64,000 bases of DNA. It comes from Flavobacterium subsaxonicum WB 4.1-42 = DSM 21790 (GTDB taxonomy: Bacteria; Bacteroidota; Bacteroidia; Flavobacteriales; Flavobacteriaceae). This document shows positions 1 through 8,917 of this stretch, one piece after another. Position 1 is the stretch's first letter; the number at the start of each line of letters is the position of its first letter. The translations under genes were made by a program, and so were the position numbers. Where the stretch lies: the NCBI RefSeq assembly GCF_000422725.1, contig NZ_KE383909.1, forward strand, positions 227,230 to 291,229, read 5' to 3'. The notes beneath the pieces were generated by a model that had not been told where the DNA came from, did no database searches, and worked only from the letters and a program-made list of their open reading frames with translations.

Positions 1-880
1 CTATAGTGGGCATGTAATTGCTTTTAGCCCCTTTAATAACGCTCTGCTGAAGGTTTACCTGTTCTTTAACCGATCGTACACTATAAGCATCATTGTCTGA
101 CGATTTTTCTATAATTTCCAGCGGGGGCAGTGTTTTTACGATGGCCGTATCACTAAGGGTTACACGGGTTTCCTGTGGCAGGTGCATTAGGATATTAAGG
201 CGGTTATGAAAAATCTCAATATCGCTCTCGTTTTCTTTTTTGGCAAACTCCTGGTTGCTAAGGCTAATTTCTGCTCGCAGCACATCGCTCCTTGTAACCT
301 TACCATTTTTATAAAGCGAGTTGATGTTTTTAAGACGCAGTTTTTCGCGGTTTATCTGGTCTTTGTAAAGGCTGTCCAGCTGAGATAGTCGCAGTATCTC
401 TAAATAATGCTGCACTACCTGCAACGATATGCTGCCCTGCTGCTGTTCTACATTAATATCGGCAATGCGGTTACGGGCTTCCTGCTCTTTAATGGCAGCC
501 TCGTGCTTACCGCCTGAATATAAATTGAACGTAGCCTCTACACCCACAGCAGCCTGGTAGCTGCTTGGTGGTGGCGGCAGCGATTCGCGGTCCTGAAGGC
601 CATGTTCGTAAAGGGTAACGTTGGTTAGCCTTTTGCCACTTGCCTGCATAACAATGTGGGGCAGGGCGTGGCTTTTAACTTCCTTTAACTCGTTTACAGC
701 TGCCTGGCTGTTTAAGCGGGCTATTGTAACGTGGTCGTTATTTAGCTTAGCCAGTTGCACAGCCTGCTCTATGCTAAGTACATACGCATTGCCGGTGCTG
801 TCCTGCGCTTTCGTAACACCTGCAAACAGCATAAAGGCTGTAATTAAAAATGTGGTTATTTTATTAAAAAAATGATCCAT
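1..880 (-). CDS. TolC-family outer membrane efflux protein (partial, 3' end off the left edge)
   Basis: Reading leftward from the ATG at 880, the frame stays open to the window edge (293 codons). It starts with a hydrophobic signal segment ending in TKAQD, followed by an alpha-helical region typical of the outer membrane efflux protein family: Gln/Ala/Leu-rich coiled-coil stretches, and NLYSGGKHEAA, the usual L-Y-x-G-G turn of a TolC repeat. Such proteins form trimeric channels through the outer membrane and work with an HlyD-type adaptor and an RND or ABC pump, which would lie to the left of the window. The AraC regulator at 1244-2128 is the next gene upstream in the same direction and may control it. 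The C-terminal part is not visible, so the exact exporter type cannot be told. Confidence 0.88.
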   Translation of the reverse strand, partial: MDHFFNKITTFLITAFMLFAGVTKAQDSTGNAYVLSIEQAVQLAKLNNDHVTIARLNSQAAVNELKEVKSHALPHIVMQASGKRLTNVTLYEHGLQDRESLPPPPSSYQAAVGVEATFNLYSGGKHEAAIKEQEARNRIADINVEQQQGSISLQVVQHYLEILRLSQLDSLYKDQINREKLRLKNINSLYKNGKVTRSDVLRAEISLSNQEFAKKENESDIEIFHNRLNILMHLPQETRVTLSDTAIVKTLPPLEIIEKSSDNDAYSVRSVKEQVNLQQSVIKGAKSNYMPTI

Positions 881-1243
881 CGTTTGTTATTGATTGTTTT
901 GATGTTTTCGTCGGTTTAAGAAATTATAATATCCTTCCTGTTTTCTGATAGAAAAGGAATGCATAATTTTTGGAAAGTGTAAAATAAGGTGTGGGGCAGC
1001 AGCGTTAGCTGTGATTGCAGGTTTTAAATGTTGCCTGCATAAAATTGAATAACATACCGAAAACATTATAGTTGGTAACTATGTTTTGTGATGCAGATGA
1101 TTTTAAGTGCGCTTTTCCCGGTTGAGGAAATGTATTCAGTACCATTATGGCTGAAGGTTTCATATATCAATTTTAACACTACAAAGTTCCGTCGATTTTA
1201 CGTTAAAATAAAGTCGGAATTACGGTAATTTTCGTCGATATTT
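881..1243. other. Intergenic region upstream of the efflux gene, with dyad symmetries
   Basis: This 363-bp stretch holds no convincing gene. It contains three inverted repeats: ATAGTT-ggt-AACTAT at 1068-1082, an imperfect dyad at 1187-1219 (TTCCG and ATTTTA against TAAAAT and CGGAA), and AATTAC-g-GTAATT at 1218-1230. The last two lie just past the araC-type stop codon and could be a weak terminator or regulator sites. No good TAnnTTTG box was found for the efflux gene. Confidence 0.4.
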
Positions 1244-2128
1244 CTATAGTGCTGTTTTTCGGTATTGTAGCGGGGTCAGGGCGGTGTGTGTTTTAAAAAA
1301 CTTGCCAAAAACCGACTGGTCTGAGAAATTAAGCGCGTCGCTGATTTCTGAAACCGACAGGGCCTTATTTTGCAGGAGTACTTTAGCTTCCAGAACAATG
1401 GCTTCGTCTATCCAATCGCCAGCGGTTTTACCGGTTTGTTTTTTAAGCAGGTCAGATAAATGTTTTGGGGTAATGTTTAGCTTATCGGCATAAAATTTAA
1501 CCGATCGTTCGCTGCGGTATTCGTTATACAGCAGTTTTTTAAAGCTGACTAACAGCGGAGACATGCGCTCTGTAAAATTTGTGTTATCGTTATTTTTAAT
1601 TTTATGAAACGAGTTAAGCTCATGTATCAGCACAAAAATATAACTGCGGATTATTTCGTGCTCATGAAAATGATTGCCCGAAAGCGTATCTTTTATAAGG
1701 CTGTAAATGCGTTCTATTTTCTGTGCCTGATCGTTGGTTAGGCTACAGGTATGAAGTTCATCATTCTCAAAAAAATCGAACTCCATCATATAAAAAACGT
1801 TGCTGCGGTTGGCAAGCAGGTAATCATCTGTAAAAAAAATAATATCCATAAACGGCTGCTCGTCGCCTTCCTGTAAGCTTCGCACTACGGTTGGGCCAAG
1901 GGCCACCATTGCCGGCCCGGTTATGGTTTGGGTTACCAGTCCGGTTTGTATATTAAGGCTGCCCTTTTTTAAGAAGCTTATCGAGTAGGTTTCAGACCGT
2001 CGCGGCTCAGGGTTAAAAAGGCTCTCGCGGCCAATTTCTACAAAAAAGAAATCCTTCTTATTACTCGATAAGTTAAAAACCTTTTGCAGGCTTTGTATAG
2101 AGTAAGTGGTTATCTTTTTTATAGCCAT
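1244..2128 (-). CDS. AraC-family transcriptional regulator
   Basis: A 294-residue protein with a cupin-like sensing region (about residues 1-180) and a C-terminal AraC/XylS double helix-turn-helix (about 195-294). The second helix-turn-helix carries the usual pattern: VSEISDALNFSDQSVFGKFFK followed by the family's TPLQYR ending. The N-terminal half resembles the Bacteroidota group of AraC regulators that bind small aromatic or drug-like ligands; the ligand is unknown. Its start lies 12 bp after the stop of the EamA exporter, so the two are probably co-transcribed. Downstream in the same direction is a TolC-type efflux gene, a common arrangement for AraC-controlled efflux systems. Targets are inferred from position only. 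Confidence 0.92.
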   Translation of the reverse strand: MAIKKITTYSIQSLQKVFNLSSNKKDFFFVEIGRESLFNPEPRRSETYSISFLKKGSLNIQTGLVTQTITGPAMVALGPTVVRSLQEGDEQPFMDIIFFTDDYLLANRSNVFYMMEFDFFENDELHTCSLTNDQAQKIERIYSLIKDTLSGNHFHEHEIIRSYIFVLIHELNSFHKIKNNDNTNFTERMSPLLVSFKKLLYNEYRSERSVKFYADKLNITPKHLSDLLKKQTGKTAGDWIDEAIVLEAKVLLQNKALSVSEISDALNFSDQSVFGKFFKTHTALTPLQYRKTAL

Positions 2129-2140
2129 ATAGTAACGCTA

Positions 2141-2998
2141 TTATTTATAGAGTTGCGAAAGCGCAATAAGTACAATGGCACCTAACGCTAATATAAGCCC
2201 AAGGTAATTAATTTTAGATACTTTTTCTTTAAAAATAAGTATCCCGGCAATGCTGCCCAGTACAATAACCCCCATATTCATGGCGGCAAAAACGGTAGAA
2301 GGGTTATCGGCAAATGCCTTATGGGCCTTCATGTAAAAAAGGATATTTCCAAAATTAAAGATACCCACCAACGCTCCAAACGCCAGGTTAATAATGTTGA
2401 GCTTTATGCGCAAAAATATAACCTCATACAGCACAAATACCACCATAACAGCCAGGGCGCCACAAAAAACTAAAAATAGAGACGTGGTGTAGGGAAGGGC
2501 TTTATAAAGCGCAATTTGTTTAAATAACACGTCTATTACGCCAAAGCCTACTAATACAATGGCCGGATACAGCCAGTTGTTGCCGGCTTTGTCTTTCTTT
2601 TTAGAAAGTATAAGCATGAGCGCCGGAAAACCAACGGCAAGCCCAGCTAATTTTAGGGTGTTGAATTGTTCTTTAAATATAAACCAAGCTGCCAGTATGG
2701 GTATAAATAATGATAATCGTTGGGCGGCATCGGTACGTACTATGCCCACATGCCTTACAGATGATGCTAGGAATAAAAAAATAGTTGGCAGCAAAAGCAT
2801 TAGAGGTATGTAAATGCCCCAGGGTGCAGTACTTGTTACAACGTTAATATCAGGACTAAAAAACAGGTAGCATAATATAATAGCAAATACATAGTTAAAC
2901 AGCACAATTTGTGTAATGCAGGTATCATGATTGCGTATGGTTTTAAAAATAATTCCTACCGATACACTGCAAATGATGCTAAGAACAAGGTAAAGCAT
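2141..2998 (-). CDS. EamA/DMT-family membrane transporter
   Basis: A 285-residue, strongly hydrophobic protein with about ten predicted transmembrane helices in two repeats of five, the layout of the EamA (drug/metabolite transporter) family. The second half ends in the typical glycine-rich helix pair (NYLGLILALGAIVLIALSQ). Members export amino acids, sugars or other metabolites; the substrate cannot be read from sequence. It is the first gene of a likely two-gene unit with the AraC regulator 12 bp downstream. A -7 box lies 24-31 bp upstream of the ATG. Confidence 0.85.
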   Translation of the reverse strand: MLYLVLSIICSVSVGIIFKTIRNHDTCITQIVLFNYVFAIILCYLFFSPDINVVTSTAPWGIYIPLMLLLPTIFLFLASSVRHVGIVRTDAAQRLSLFIPILAAWFIFKEQFNTLKLAGLAVGFPALMLILSKKKDKAGNNWLYPAIVLVGFGVIDVLFKQIALYKALPYTTSLFLVFCGALAVMVVFVLYEVIFLRIKLNIINLAFGALVGIFNFGNILFYMKAHKAFADNPSTVFAAMNMGVIVLGSIAGILIFKEKVSKINYLGLILALGAIVLIALSQLYK

Positions 2999-3021
2999 TT
3001 TAGGTATAGTTTTTACAGGTG

Positions 3022-3029
3022 CAAAAATA
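3022..3029 (-). promoter_or_regulatory. -7 box for the EamA-AraC unit
   Basis: On the minus strand the sequence is TATTTTTG, matching the Bacteroidota TAnnTTTG element, about 24 bp before the EamA start codon. No clear TTG -33 element is present at the usual distance. Confidence 0.5.
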
Positions 3030-3118
3030 CTGCTTATTTGTATATATGGTTGTAGTAATTAATCAAACTATTGCCTTATATTTCTACGTATCTATATATC
3101 CCATTGCTATTTATTACT

Positions 3119-3126
3119 TAAATTTG
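3119..3126 (+). promoter_or_regulatory. -7 box for the subtilase gene
   Basis: TAAATTTG lies 20 bp before the ATG at 3147, which gives a very short 5' leader. No matching -33 TTG was seen. Confidence 0.55.
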
Positions 3127-3146
3127 GCATAATTACAATTGCTTAT

Positions 3147-4766
3147 ATGAAAAAGATATTACTTTTTACTTTACTGGTAATTTCCGGTATTGCCAATGCC
3201 CAGCAGGATGCCTGGGTTTATTTTACAGATAAGCCCGATACGGCCTATTACCTTGCCAATCCGCTCGAAATGCTTACTCAAAAAGCCTTAGACAGGCGTG
3301 CTGCCCACAATATTGCTTTAGACGCTATAGATGTGCCTATACACCAACAATATATAGACGATGTTGCTGCATCTGGCGGCATTACCGTTATGGCTAAAAG
3401 TAAATGGCTTAATGCATTGCACGTTCGCGGTACACAAGCTAATATTAGCACGCTCGGTAATCTTTCTTTTGTGGCGAGTATAGATTATGCCGACAAAAAT
3501 ATTACCGATGTTAACAAGCAGGCTAAAGTGCAGCAGCCAAAATCTGTTGCAAAGGTTTCTGATGTTACCGATGTGGCAGAGAATTTTAGCTACGGGCAAT
3601 CGGGCACGCAGATAGAAATGCTTAACGGGCACCTGCTACACCAACAGGGGTATACCGGGGCGGGAATGACAATTGCCATTTTAGATGCCGGTTTTCCGGG
3701 AGTTAATACGGCAGGGCCTTTCCAAAGATTGTATGATAACAACCTTGTTTTAGGAGGCCATAACTTTGTGGGTGGCAGTGAAGATTTTTATACCGGAGGC
3801 AGCCACGGCACTAACGTGCTTTCAACCATGGGTGGCTATGTAGAGGGCCAATTAGTTGGTACTGCGCCAGATGCGTCGTACTATCTTTTTATTACCGAAG
3901 ATGTTAGCAGCGAAAACCCTGTAGAAGAATCGTACTGGGTAGAAGCCGCCGAAATGGCCGACAGCCTTGGGGTTGATGTTATAAACACGTCTTTAGGGTA
4001 TTTTGATTACGATAACCCAAACTATAGCTATACGTATGAAGATATGGACGGGCAAACGGCCTTTATAAGCCGCGGCCTGGATATAGCTTTTACGCGTGGC
4101 TTGTTTTGCGTAACATCGGCAGGAAACTCCGGTGCGTCTGCAGATCCTTATATATCGGTACCGGCTGATGCCGTTAACACCCTTGCAGTGGGTGCTGTAA
4201 CATCGTCTGAAGAGTATGCTTTTTTTAGTTCTATTGGCCCATCTTACGATGGCAGGGTTAAACCCGATGTAATGGCTATGGGGCAATCGGCTACTATATC
4301 AGATATATTTGGAACTATTACTACCGCCAGCGGAACATCATTCTCTGGGCCTATAACTGCGGGCCTTGTAGCTTGTTTATGGCAGGCAGCACCTGCTAAA
4401 AGCAATGCCGAAATATTACAGGCCATTAAAGAGTCGGCGGATCGTTACAATAATCCCAACGACCAATATGGTTACGGCATACCCGATTTTGCACTTGCCT
4501 TAACCTTGCAAACCGATAAGTTTACAACAGCCGAACCGTTTGTTATATATCCTAACCCGTTTAAAAATACGGTTAGCCTGTCGCTACCACAAGGTATAGA
4601 AGCGGCTACCATAACCCTTTATAACAATTTGGGCCAGGTTGTATGGGAGCAAAACGTTACTACTGCCAAGCCCGAAATTGCTGTACAAAACCTATCAGGT
4701 GGTATTTACAGCTACAGGATAAGCTCGGCTAACCAGTCGCAATCAGGTAGGTTGATAAAGGAATAA
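3147..4766 (+). CDS. Secreted S8 subtilisin-like serine protease with T9SS sorting domain
   Basis: A 539-residue exported protease. Residues 1-19 are a signal peptide ending in ANAQ. The subtilase catalytic triad is visible: Asp180 in AILDAGFPG, His220 in GSHGTNV and Ser398 in GTSFSGP, with the oxyanion Asn327 in SAGNSG. Residues about 20-150 probably form an inhibitory pro-region. Residues about 460-539 form a type A type IX secretion sorting domain (YPNPFKN, then LSGGIYSYRI and a final RLIKE), so the enzyme should be carried across the outer membrane and released or surface-anchored. It stands alone between divergent and convergent units and starts close behind a -7 box. Confidence 0.93.
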   Translation: MKKILLFTLLVISGIANAQQDAWVYFTDKPDTAYYLANPLEMLTQKALDRRAAHNIALDAIDVPIHQQYIDDVAASGGITVMAKSKWLNALHVRGTQANISTLGNLSFVASIDYADKNITDVNKQAKVQQPKSVAKVSDVTDVAENFSYGQSGTQIEMLNGHLLHQQGYTGAGMTIAILDAGFPGVNTAGPFQRLYDNNLVLGGHNFVGGSEDFYTGGSHGTNVLSTMGGYVEGQLVGTAPDASYYLFITEDVSSENPVEESYWVEAAEMADSLGVDVINTSLGYFDYDNPNYSYTYEDMDGQTAFISRGLDIAFTRGLFCVTSAGNSGASADPYISVPADAVNTLAVGAVTSSEEYAFFSSIGPSYDGRVKPDVMAMGQSATISDIFGTITTASGTSFSGPITAGLVACLWQAAPAKSNAEILQAIKESADRYNNPNDQYGYGIPDFALALTLQTDKFTTAEPFVIYPNPFKNTVSLSLPQGIEAATITLYNNLGQVVWEQNVTTAKPEIAVQNLSGGIYSYRISSANQSQSGRLIKE

Positions 4767-4796
4767 TCTATTATAAGTGTAAGTTATAGTACTTTG

Positions 4797-5738
4797 ATGA
4801 ACAAGATCACCCAACTTTTTAATATACAATACCCAGTAATACAAGCCGGAATGATATGGGCCAGTGGCTATAAATTGGCCAGTGCTGTTAGTAATGCAGG
4901 TGGCCTGGGCATTATTGGTGCAGGTTCTATGTACCCCGATGTTTTAAGGGAGCACATTCGGAAATGTAAAAAGGCGACTGATAAGCCTTTTGCAGTTAAT
5001 GTGCCTATGCTGTACCCCAACATCGAAGTGATAATTACTATTATTGTTGAAGAAGGGGTTAAGATTGTGTTTACATCGGCAGGTAACCCTAAAACGTGGA
5101 CAGCCTTTTTAAAAGAAAAAGGCATTACCGTAGTGCATGTGGTTAGCAGCGTAAAATTCGCCCTTAAAGCGCAGGACGCCGGCGTTGATGCCGTAGTTGC
5201 CGAAGGCTTTGAAGCCGGTGGGCATAACGGCCGTGAGGAGACTACAACCTTTACCCTGATACCTATGGTTAAAGAAAAACTAACCGTGCCGCTTATTGCG
5301 GCTGGTGGCATTGCTACAGGCAGGGGTATGTTGGCGGCAATGGTTCTGGGTGCCGATGGCGTTCAGATAGGCAGCCGTTTTTTAGCTTCGGTAGAATCGT
5401 CTTCGCACGAAAAGTTTAAACAAATGGTGGTGGAATTGCAGGATGGCGATACGCATCTTACCTTAAAAGAACTGGCCCCCGTAAGGCTTATTAAAAACAA
5501 GTTTTTTCATGATGTAGTGGCGCTGTATGCAACGTCGCCTACGCCAGATGCTCTTAAAGCTCTCCTGGGCCGTGCCCGTGCTAAAAAGGGCATGTTTGAA
5601 GGCGACCTTGAAGAAGGCGAACTGGAAATTGGCCAGATTGCCGGACTTATTAATGATATTAAGCCTGCCGGCGATATTTTGCGCGACATTATTGCCGATT
5701 TTGAAATTGCTAAACGAGAAGCTCTGGAGTTGTTATAA
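4797..5738 (+). CDS. Nitronate monooxygenase
   Basis: A 313-residue TIM-barrel flavoprotein of the nitronate monooxygenase (2-nitropropane dioxygenase) family, which oxidises nitronates with FMN and oxygen. The start of the barrel (PVIQAGMIWASG), the glycine-rich GGLGIIGAG loop, the putative catalytic His143 in EAGGHNG, and the C-terminal FMN-phosphate motifs (AAGGIATGRG, GADGVQIGSRF) are all present. I chose the ATG at 4797; a TTG directly before it is in frame but less likely. It follows the subtilase gene by 30 bp on the same strand, possibly by read-through, with no functional link evident. Confidence 0.93.
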   Translation: MNKITQLFNIQYPVIQAGMIWASGYKLASAVSNAGGLGIIGAGSMYPDVLREHIRKCKKATDKPFAVNVPMLYPNIEVIITIIVEEGVKIVFTSAGNPKTWTAFLKEKGITVVHVVSSVKFALKAQDAGVDAVVAEGFEAGGHNGREETTTFTLIPMVKEKLTVPLIAAGGIATGRGMLAAMVLGADGVQIGSRFLASVESSSHEKFKQMVVELQDGDTHLTLKELAPVRLIKNKFFHDVVALYATSPTPDALKALLGRARAKKGMFEGDLEEGELEIGQIAGLINDIKPAGDILRDIIADFEIAKREALELL

Positions 5739-5742
5739 GGTT

Positions 5743-6153
5743 TTATGATTTCCTTTTAGTCATTTCTAGTAGATACCATATAAAAGTAAGTTGCCCTATC
5801 AAAAATAAAGATATGGATATTGCTGTAAGCTTAATAATTAAATCTATTTGTGGTGATAAATTTATCGCATCAAAATTATTAGTTATGATTACCAACGTAG
5901 GGAGAGGTAGAGTTAGTACTAAATAAAGTAAAATTACTCGCCTGTCTAAAACTTTCTTTCTTAAAAAGATGCCGTAACAAATTGCTATAAAAATAAGCCA
6001 GGGAAAGGCTAATATAGCCAATGAGATATAGGCCGGTAACAGTGTAGTATGCCATCCGGGAATAGTTGAACTTGTAAAATCATAGAAAAAAACATTACAT
6101 ATTATATAAAATGTATATAGTGTTATAAGCACTAACAAAATTTTTCTGATCAT
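5743..6153 (-). CDS. Hypothetical membrane protein, third gene of the YiiX-like unit
   Basis: A 136-residue protein of unknown family with four predicted membrane helices (about residues 4-23, 40-64, 73-92 and 108-130) and a basic C-terminus (MTKRKS). It starts 2 bp after the stop of the hydrolase gene upstream, so it is almost certainly translated from the same message. Its stop faces the nitronate monooxygenase stop 4 bp away. No recognisable catalytic or binding motif. The tight linkage suggests it serves the hydrolase, but nothing in the sequence says how. Confidence 0.7.
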   Translation of the reverse strand: MIRKILLVLITLYTFYIICNVFFYDFTSSTIPGWHTTLLPAYISLAILAFPWLIFIAICYGIFLRKKVLDRRVILLYLVLTLPLPTLVIITNNFDAINLSPQIDLIIKLTAISISLFLIGQLTFIWYLLEMTKRKS

Positions 6154-6155
6154 AA

Positions 6156-6773
6156 TTACTTTTCCATTACTGTTATCAATAAATTACTATTAAACATAGC
6201 TGCCGGCGATATAACCTTTTCGTTTTTAGGAATGTTATTACCGTAGCGTTCTTTTAACTTTTGTCTTACTGCGGGGTTAGAGAGGTCAAATTCTTTAAGC
6301 GTTTGCAGATGACCAATTTCTATGCCGGCACCTTCTTTGTAAATTTTCCAAATCAGTTCAGAACAATAAATACGGTTGTTGCTCCATTCAAAATATAAAT
6401 CATAGTCTTTGCCCGTAAAAGTTTTACCTATGGCTTTCATTTTTTGCAGTACTTCTTTTGTTAGTGTTTTTTCAGCATCTTTTAGTCGTTTAATTGCGTA
6501 ATGTGCATCCTTACCCCGGGCAATCCATTTATTTAAGGGTGTTTTTGTTACAGGTTGTATGGCTTCAAATACAAAATAATCGTTTCCCTCTTTATAAACA
6601 ATACCGCAATGCGAATATTTTGACTTTGTTGCCAATTGTATAGCCTGACTTTGTGCCGATGTTGAGGTCTGGAAAATAAGGTCGCCATTTTGTAAGACAG
6701 ATGTATCTACCGTTGGTGTTTGCTTACAGCTGTAAAGTAGAACAGCAGTTATGAGTAAGTAGATATACTTCAT
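6156..6773 (-). CDS. YiiX/YebB-like permuted papain-fold lipoprotein hydrolase
   Basis: A 205-residue lipoprotein: residues 1-16 are a short signal with lipobox LLYSC, lipidation at Cys16. The body matches the circularly permuted NlpC/P60 fold of the YiiX/YebB family, in which the histidine precedes the cysteine: GDLIFQ near residue 30, His55 in YSHCGIV, and Cys137 in RIYCSELIWK. Such enzymes are thought to cleave amide or thioester bonds in cell-wall peptides or lipid-linked substrates. It lies in the middle of a three-gene unit, 1 bp from the gene before and 2 bp from the gene after, both small membrane proteins. The substrate is unknown. Confidence 0.85.
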   Translation of the reverse strand: MKYIYLLITAVLLYSCKQTPTVDTSVLQNGDLIFQTSTSAQSQAIQLATKSKYSHCGIVYKEGNDYFVFEAIQPVTKTPLNKWIARGKDAHYAIKRLKDAEKTLTKEVLQKMKAIGKTFTGKDYDLYFEWSNNRIYCSELIWKIYKEGAGIEIGHLQTLKEFDLSNPAVRQKLKERYGNNIPKNEKVISPAAMFNSNLLITVMEK

Positions 6774-6774
6774 T

Positions 6775-7248
6775 TTAAATGTGTTTAGATTTTTCCCCTA
6801 TTTTAAAAGCAGTAATGGCAAATAATACAGTCACTATAAACTGTATTGCTATTAGATATATTGGATCGGCAATAAAATTATGTACTACAACTTTTTGCGG
6901 AGGGCTGCTTAGCGGAGGGTATATCGTCCAACCCTCACTTAGCGATAATTTGTCGTTTAAGTGTATTGCGCCCGATATAACTATAATCAGTAAAACATTG
7001 TAAGCTATATAAATATAATTACAGGTTTTGTTTTTAAATTTCAGCGAAAGCACTCGTATCAAATAGATTATAAAACCAAAAACTATAATTAGTATTGAAA
7101 TAATATCAATGGCATCAGTAACATATACAGCATCATAAAAGGCTATTAGTAAACTGCTGAGGTTGCATATTTGTAATACATAAAATGCTGCCACTGCAAT
7201 AATTACAGTCAGGCAGAACCAAAGTAGTTCTTTTAAAAATTTATTCAT
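6775..7248 (-). CDS. Hypothetical membrane protein, first gene of the YiiX-like unit
   Basis: A 157-residue protein with four predicted membrane segments (about residues 9-27, 43-66, 80-97 and 128-150), a Lys/Asn-rich turn after the second (KFKNKT) and a proline-rich extracytoplasmic loop (YPPLSSPP) before the last. It has no family I recognise. Its stop is 1 bp from the start of the lipoprotein hydrolase, so it leads a compact three-gene unit. The promoter is not clear; the alkaline phosphatase terminator lies just upstream. Confidence 0.68.
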   Translation of the reverse strand: MNKFLKELLWFCLTVIIAVAAFYVLQICNLSSLLIAFYDAVYVTDAIDIISILIIVFGFIIYLIRVLSLKFKNKTCNYIYIAYNVLLIIVISGAIHLNDKLSLSEGWTIYPPLSSPPQKVVVHNFIADPIYLIAIQFIVTVLFAITAFKIGEKSKHI

Positions 7249-7274
7249 TTAAGTGGGTAAAATTTGGCCACAAT

Positions 7275-7306
7275 ATATAAAAAAAGCACCTTATGTACAG
7301 GTGCTT
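7275..7306 (-). terminator. Intrinsic terminator of the alkaline phosphatase gene
   Basis: Perfect 8-bp stem AAGCACCT/AGGTGCTT (7284-7291 and 7299-7306) with a 7-nt loop. On the minus strand it is followed by a run of seven T residues. It lies 24 bp past the alkaline phosphatase stop. Confidence 0.88.
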
Positions 7307-7329
7307 CATTTATTTTAGTTTTGCAGGAA

Positions 7330-8748
7330 TTAAAACTTGTTCTCAACCTCTGCCGCTTGCAGCATTAGGTAATGCAAATCGGTGTTTTTTACAAAAGGCT
7401 TAAGCAATTCGCTGCCGGGGCCAAACATAGCAAGGTTAACATAATCGGCACTATGGTCCATACTAATCCATCCCACAGAGTTATTTTTTTGCTGAATTTG
7501 CGCAAACGCTTTAAACGGAACCTTTTTGTAGTTATATAATCCGCCATCTTCTTTATGCAGCCCGTCATAATAGGTTAAAATGGTTTTGGCATCCTCTTCA
7601 GCTATTGTTTTGCCATTTGCCATCTCAATCAGTTCGCGTACTTTGGCAACAGTAAAATCAGGCTTTATCTCGTTAAGAATCCACTCGTTAGTGTGGGTAT
7701 ATTTCTGAATGCTGTCAAAATTATCGTTGGCATCTTTGCCATAAATCACACCCGGATTGGCATTACCATGATCTGTAGTAATAATAACAAGCGTTTCTTT
7801 ATCTTTTTCGGCAAAATCAAGGGCAACTTTAATGGCTTCATCAAACGCCACCTGATCGTACAATAAAGCACCAACATCGTTAGCATGCGCACCCCAGTCT
7901 ACTTTACCGCCTTCTATTTGCAGTACAAAACCATTTTTATGCCCCTTCATACGGTCAATGGCTTTTTGTGCCATTTCGGCAAGGGTAGGGGTAGTGCTCT
8001 CCAATGCCGCATCGTTTTTTCGGTCGATGCTATACGGTAAACCGTCTTCTGCAAAAACACCAAGAACAGGCTTGTCGTTATTGGCAGCAAGCATTTGCTG
8101 CTTTGTTTTAACCACCTGCCAGCCTTTGGCTTTGTAGGCAGCATACATATCGGCTTTATCTTTGCGCAATTCAGCATTAAAATACTTGTCGCCACCACCC
8201 ATCATAATATCAAAACCAAGGTTAAGATAATCCTGCGCTATATCTTCCTGGGCGTTTCGGCTATCGTTAGTAACGCAAAAACCTGCGGGAGTGGCGTGGG
8301 TAATGGGCACGGTGGTAACGCACCCCGCCATTTTACCGGCTTTTTTAAACTTTTGCCATATAGGCATGTATTTTTCTCCGTTGGGGCCAACGTTTAGTAC
8401 GCCATTTTTAACGCGTACACCGCCACCCCAAGACGAACTTCCTGCTGATGAATCGGTTACGATAGAACTGGCCGAAGCCGTATCCATAAGGGCATGGCTA
8501 ATGCGCTGGTCTTTATAAAGCTGTAACCAGTTAGAGCCTTTGCCGGTTTTGCGGTTAAGGTATAAATCGGCCATGTTAAGCGTGCCGGTACTCATACCAT
8601 CGCTTACCATAAAAATTATATTTTTGGCCTTTTTGTTTTTGTGTAGTGTGTTTAAGTCCACTACGTGTGCCGACCCTTCAAGCGGGTTAAGCAGGGTAGC
8701 ACCCAATGTAAAAAGCGACCCATTGCGGAAAAATTTTCTCCTGTTCAT
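7330..8748 (-). CDS. Alkaline phosphatase, PhoA type, Tat-exported
   Basis: A 472-residue phosphomonoesterase. The N-terminus has a twin-arginine signal (NRRKFFRNG), so it is exported folded. Metal and catalytic motifs of the alkaline phosphatase superfamily are in order: Asp50 in MVSDGMS, the nucleophile Ser100 in VTDSSAG (aligns with Asp101-Ser102 of the E. coli enzyme), EGGKVDWGAHAND, TTDHGN, and the C-terminal metal ligand in MDHSADYVN. It probably releases phosphate from organic esters in the periplasm. It is monocistronic, with a -7 box upstream and a strong terminator downstream. Confidence 0.94.
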   Translation of the reverse strand: MNRRKFFRNGSLFTLGATLLNPLEGSAHVVDLNTLHKNKKAKNIIFMVSDGMSTGTLNMADLYLNRKTGKGSNWLQLYKDQRISHALMDTASASSIVTDSSAGSSSWGGGVRVKNGVLNVGPNGEKYMPIWQKFKKAGKMAGCVTTVPITHATPAGFCVTNDSRNAQEDIAQDYLNLGFDIMMGGGDKYFNAELRKDKADMYAAYKAKGWQVVKTKQQMLAANNDKPVLGVFAEDGLPYSIDRKNDAALESTTPTLAEMAQKAIDRMKGHKNGFVLQIEGGKVDWGAHANDVGALLYDQVAFDEAIKVALDFAEKDKETLVIITTDHGNANPGVIYGKDANDNFDSIQKYTHTNEWILNEIKPDFTVAKVRELIEMANGKTIAEEDAKTILTYYDGLHKEDGGLYNYKKVPFKAFAQIQQKNNSVGWISMDHSADYVNLAMFGPGSELLKPFVKNTDLHYLMLQAAEVENKF

Positions 8749-8768
8749 GTAAATATTATAGTTTTTTC

Positions 8769-8776
8769 CAAAGTTA
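8769..8776 (-). promoter_or_regulatory. -7 box for the alkaline phosphatase gene
   Basis: TAACTTTG on the minus strand, 20 bp before the ATG, fits TAnnTTTG. A palindrome AACCGGTT (8784-8791) lies in the spacer. No phosphate-box equivalent is known to me for this phylum. Confidence 0.5.
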
Positions 8777-8862
8777 AAAACTATAACCGGTTCTAAAATT
8801 TTTTGAGTGTTAATTGATGATTATTTTAAATTGGATGGAGGCACTGCGGTGCAGGTAGGGGC

Positions 8863-8899
8863 AAAAAAAAATCCTCTCCGGTTAAGGAAAGGATTTTTA
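8863..8899 (-). terminator. Intrinsic terminator of rplS
   Basis: Stem of 11 bp with one mismatch (8870-8880 against 8887-8897), 6-nt loop, followed on the minus strand by eight T residues. It lies about 20 bp past the rplS stop. Confidence 0.85.
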
Positions 8900-8917
8900 T
8901 ATACTTCTTGTAGAAGA

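Noticed and set aside
4794..4796. TTG as start of the nitronate monooxygenase
   Set aside because: An ATG follows directly and gives the usual N-terminus of the family.
5743..7248. The hydrolase unit as a toxin-immunity module
   Set aside because: The hydrolase is lipidated, has no toxin-delivery domain, and the neighbours lack immunity-protein features.
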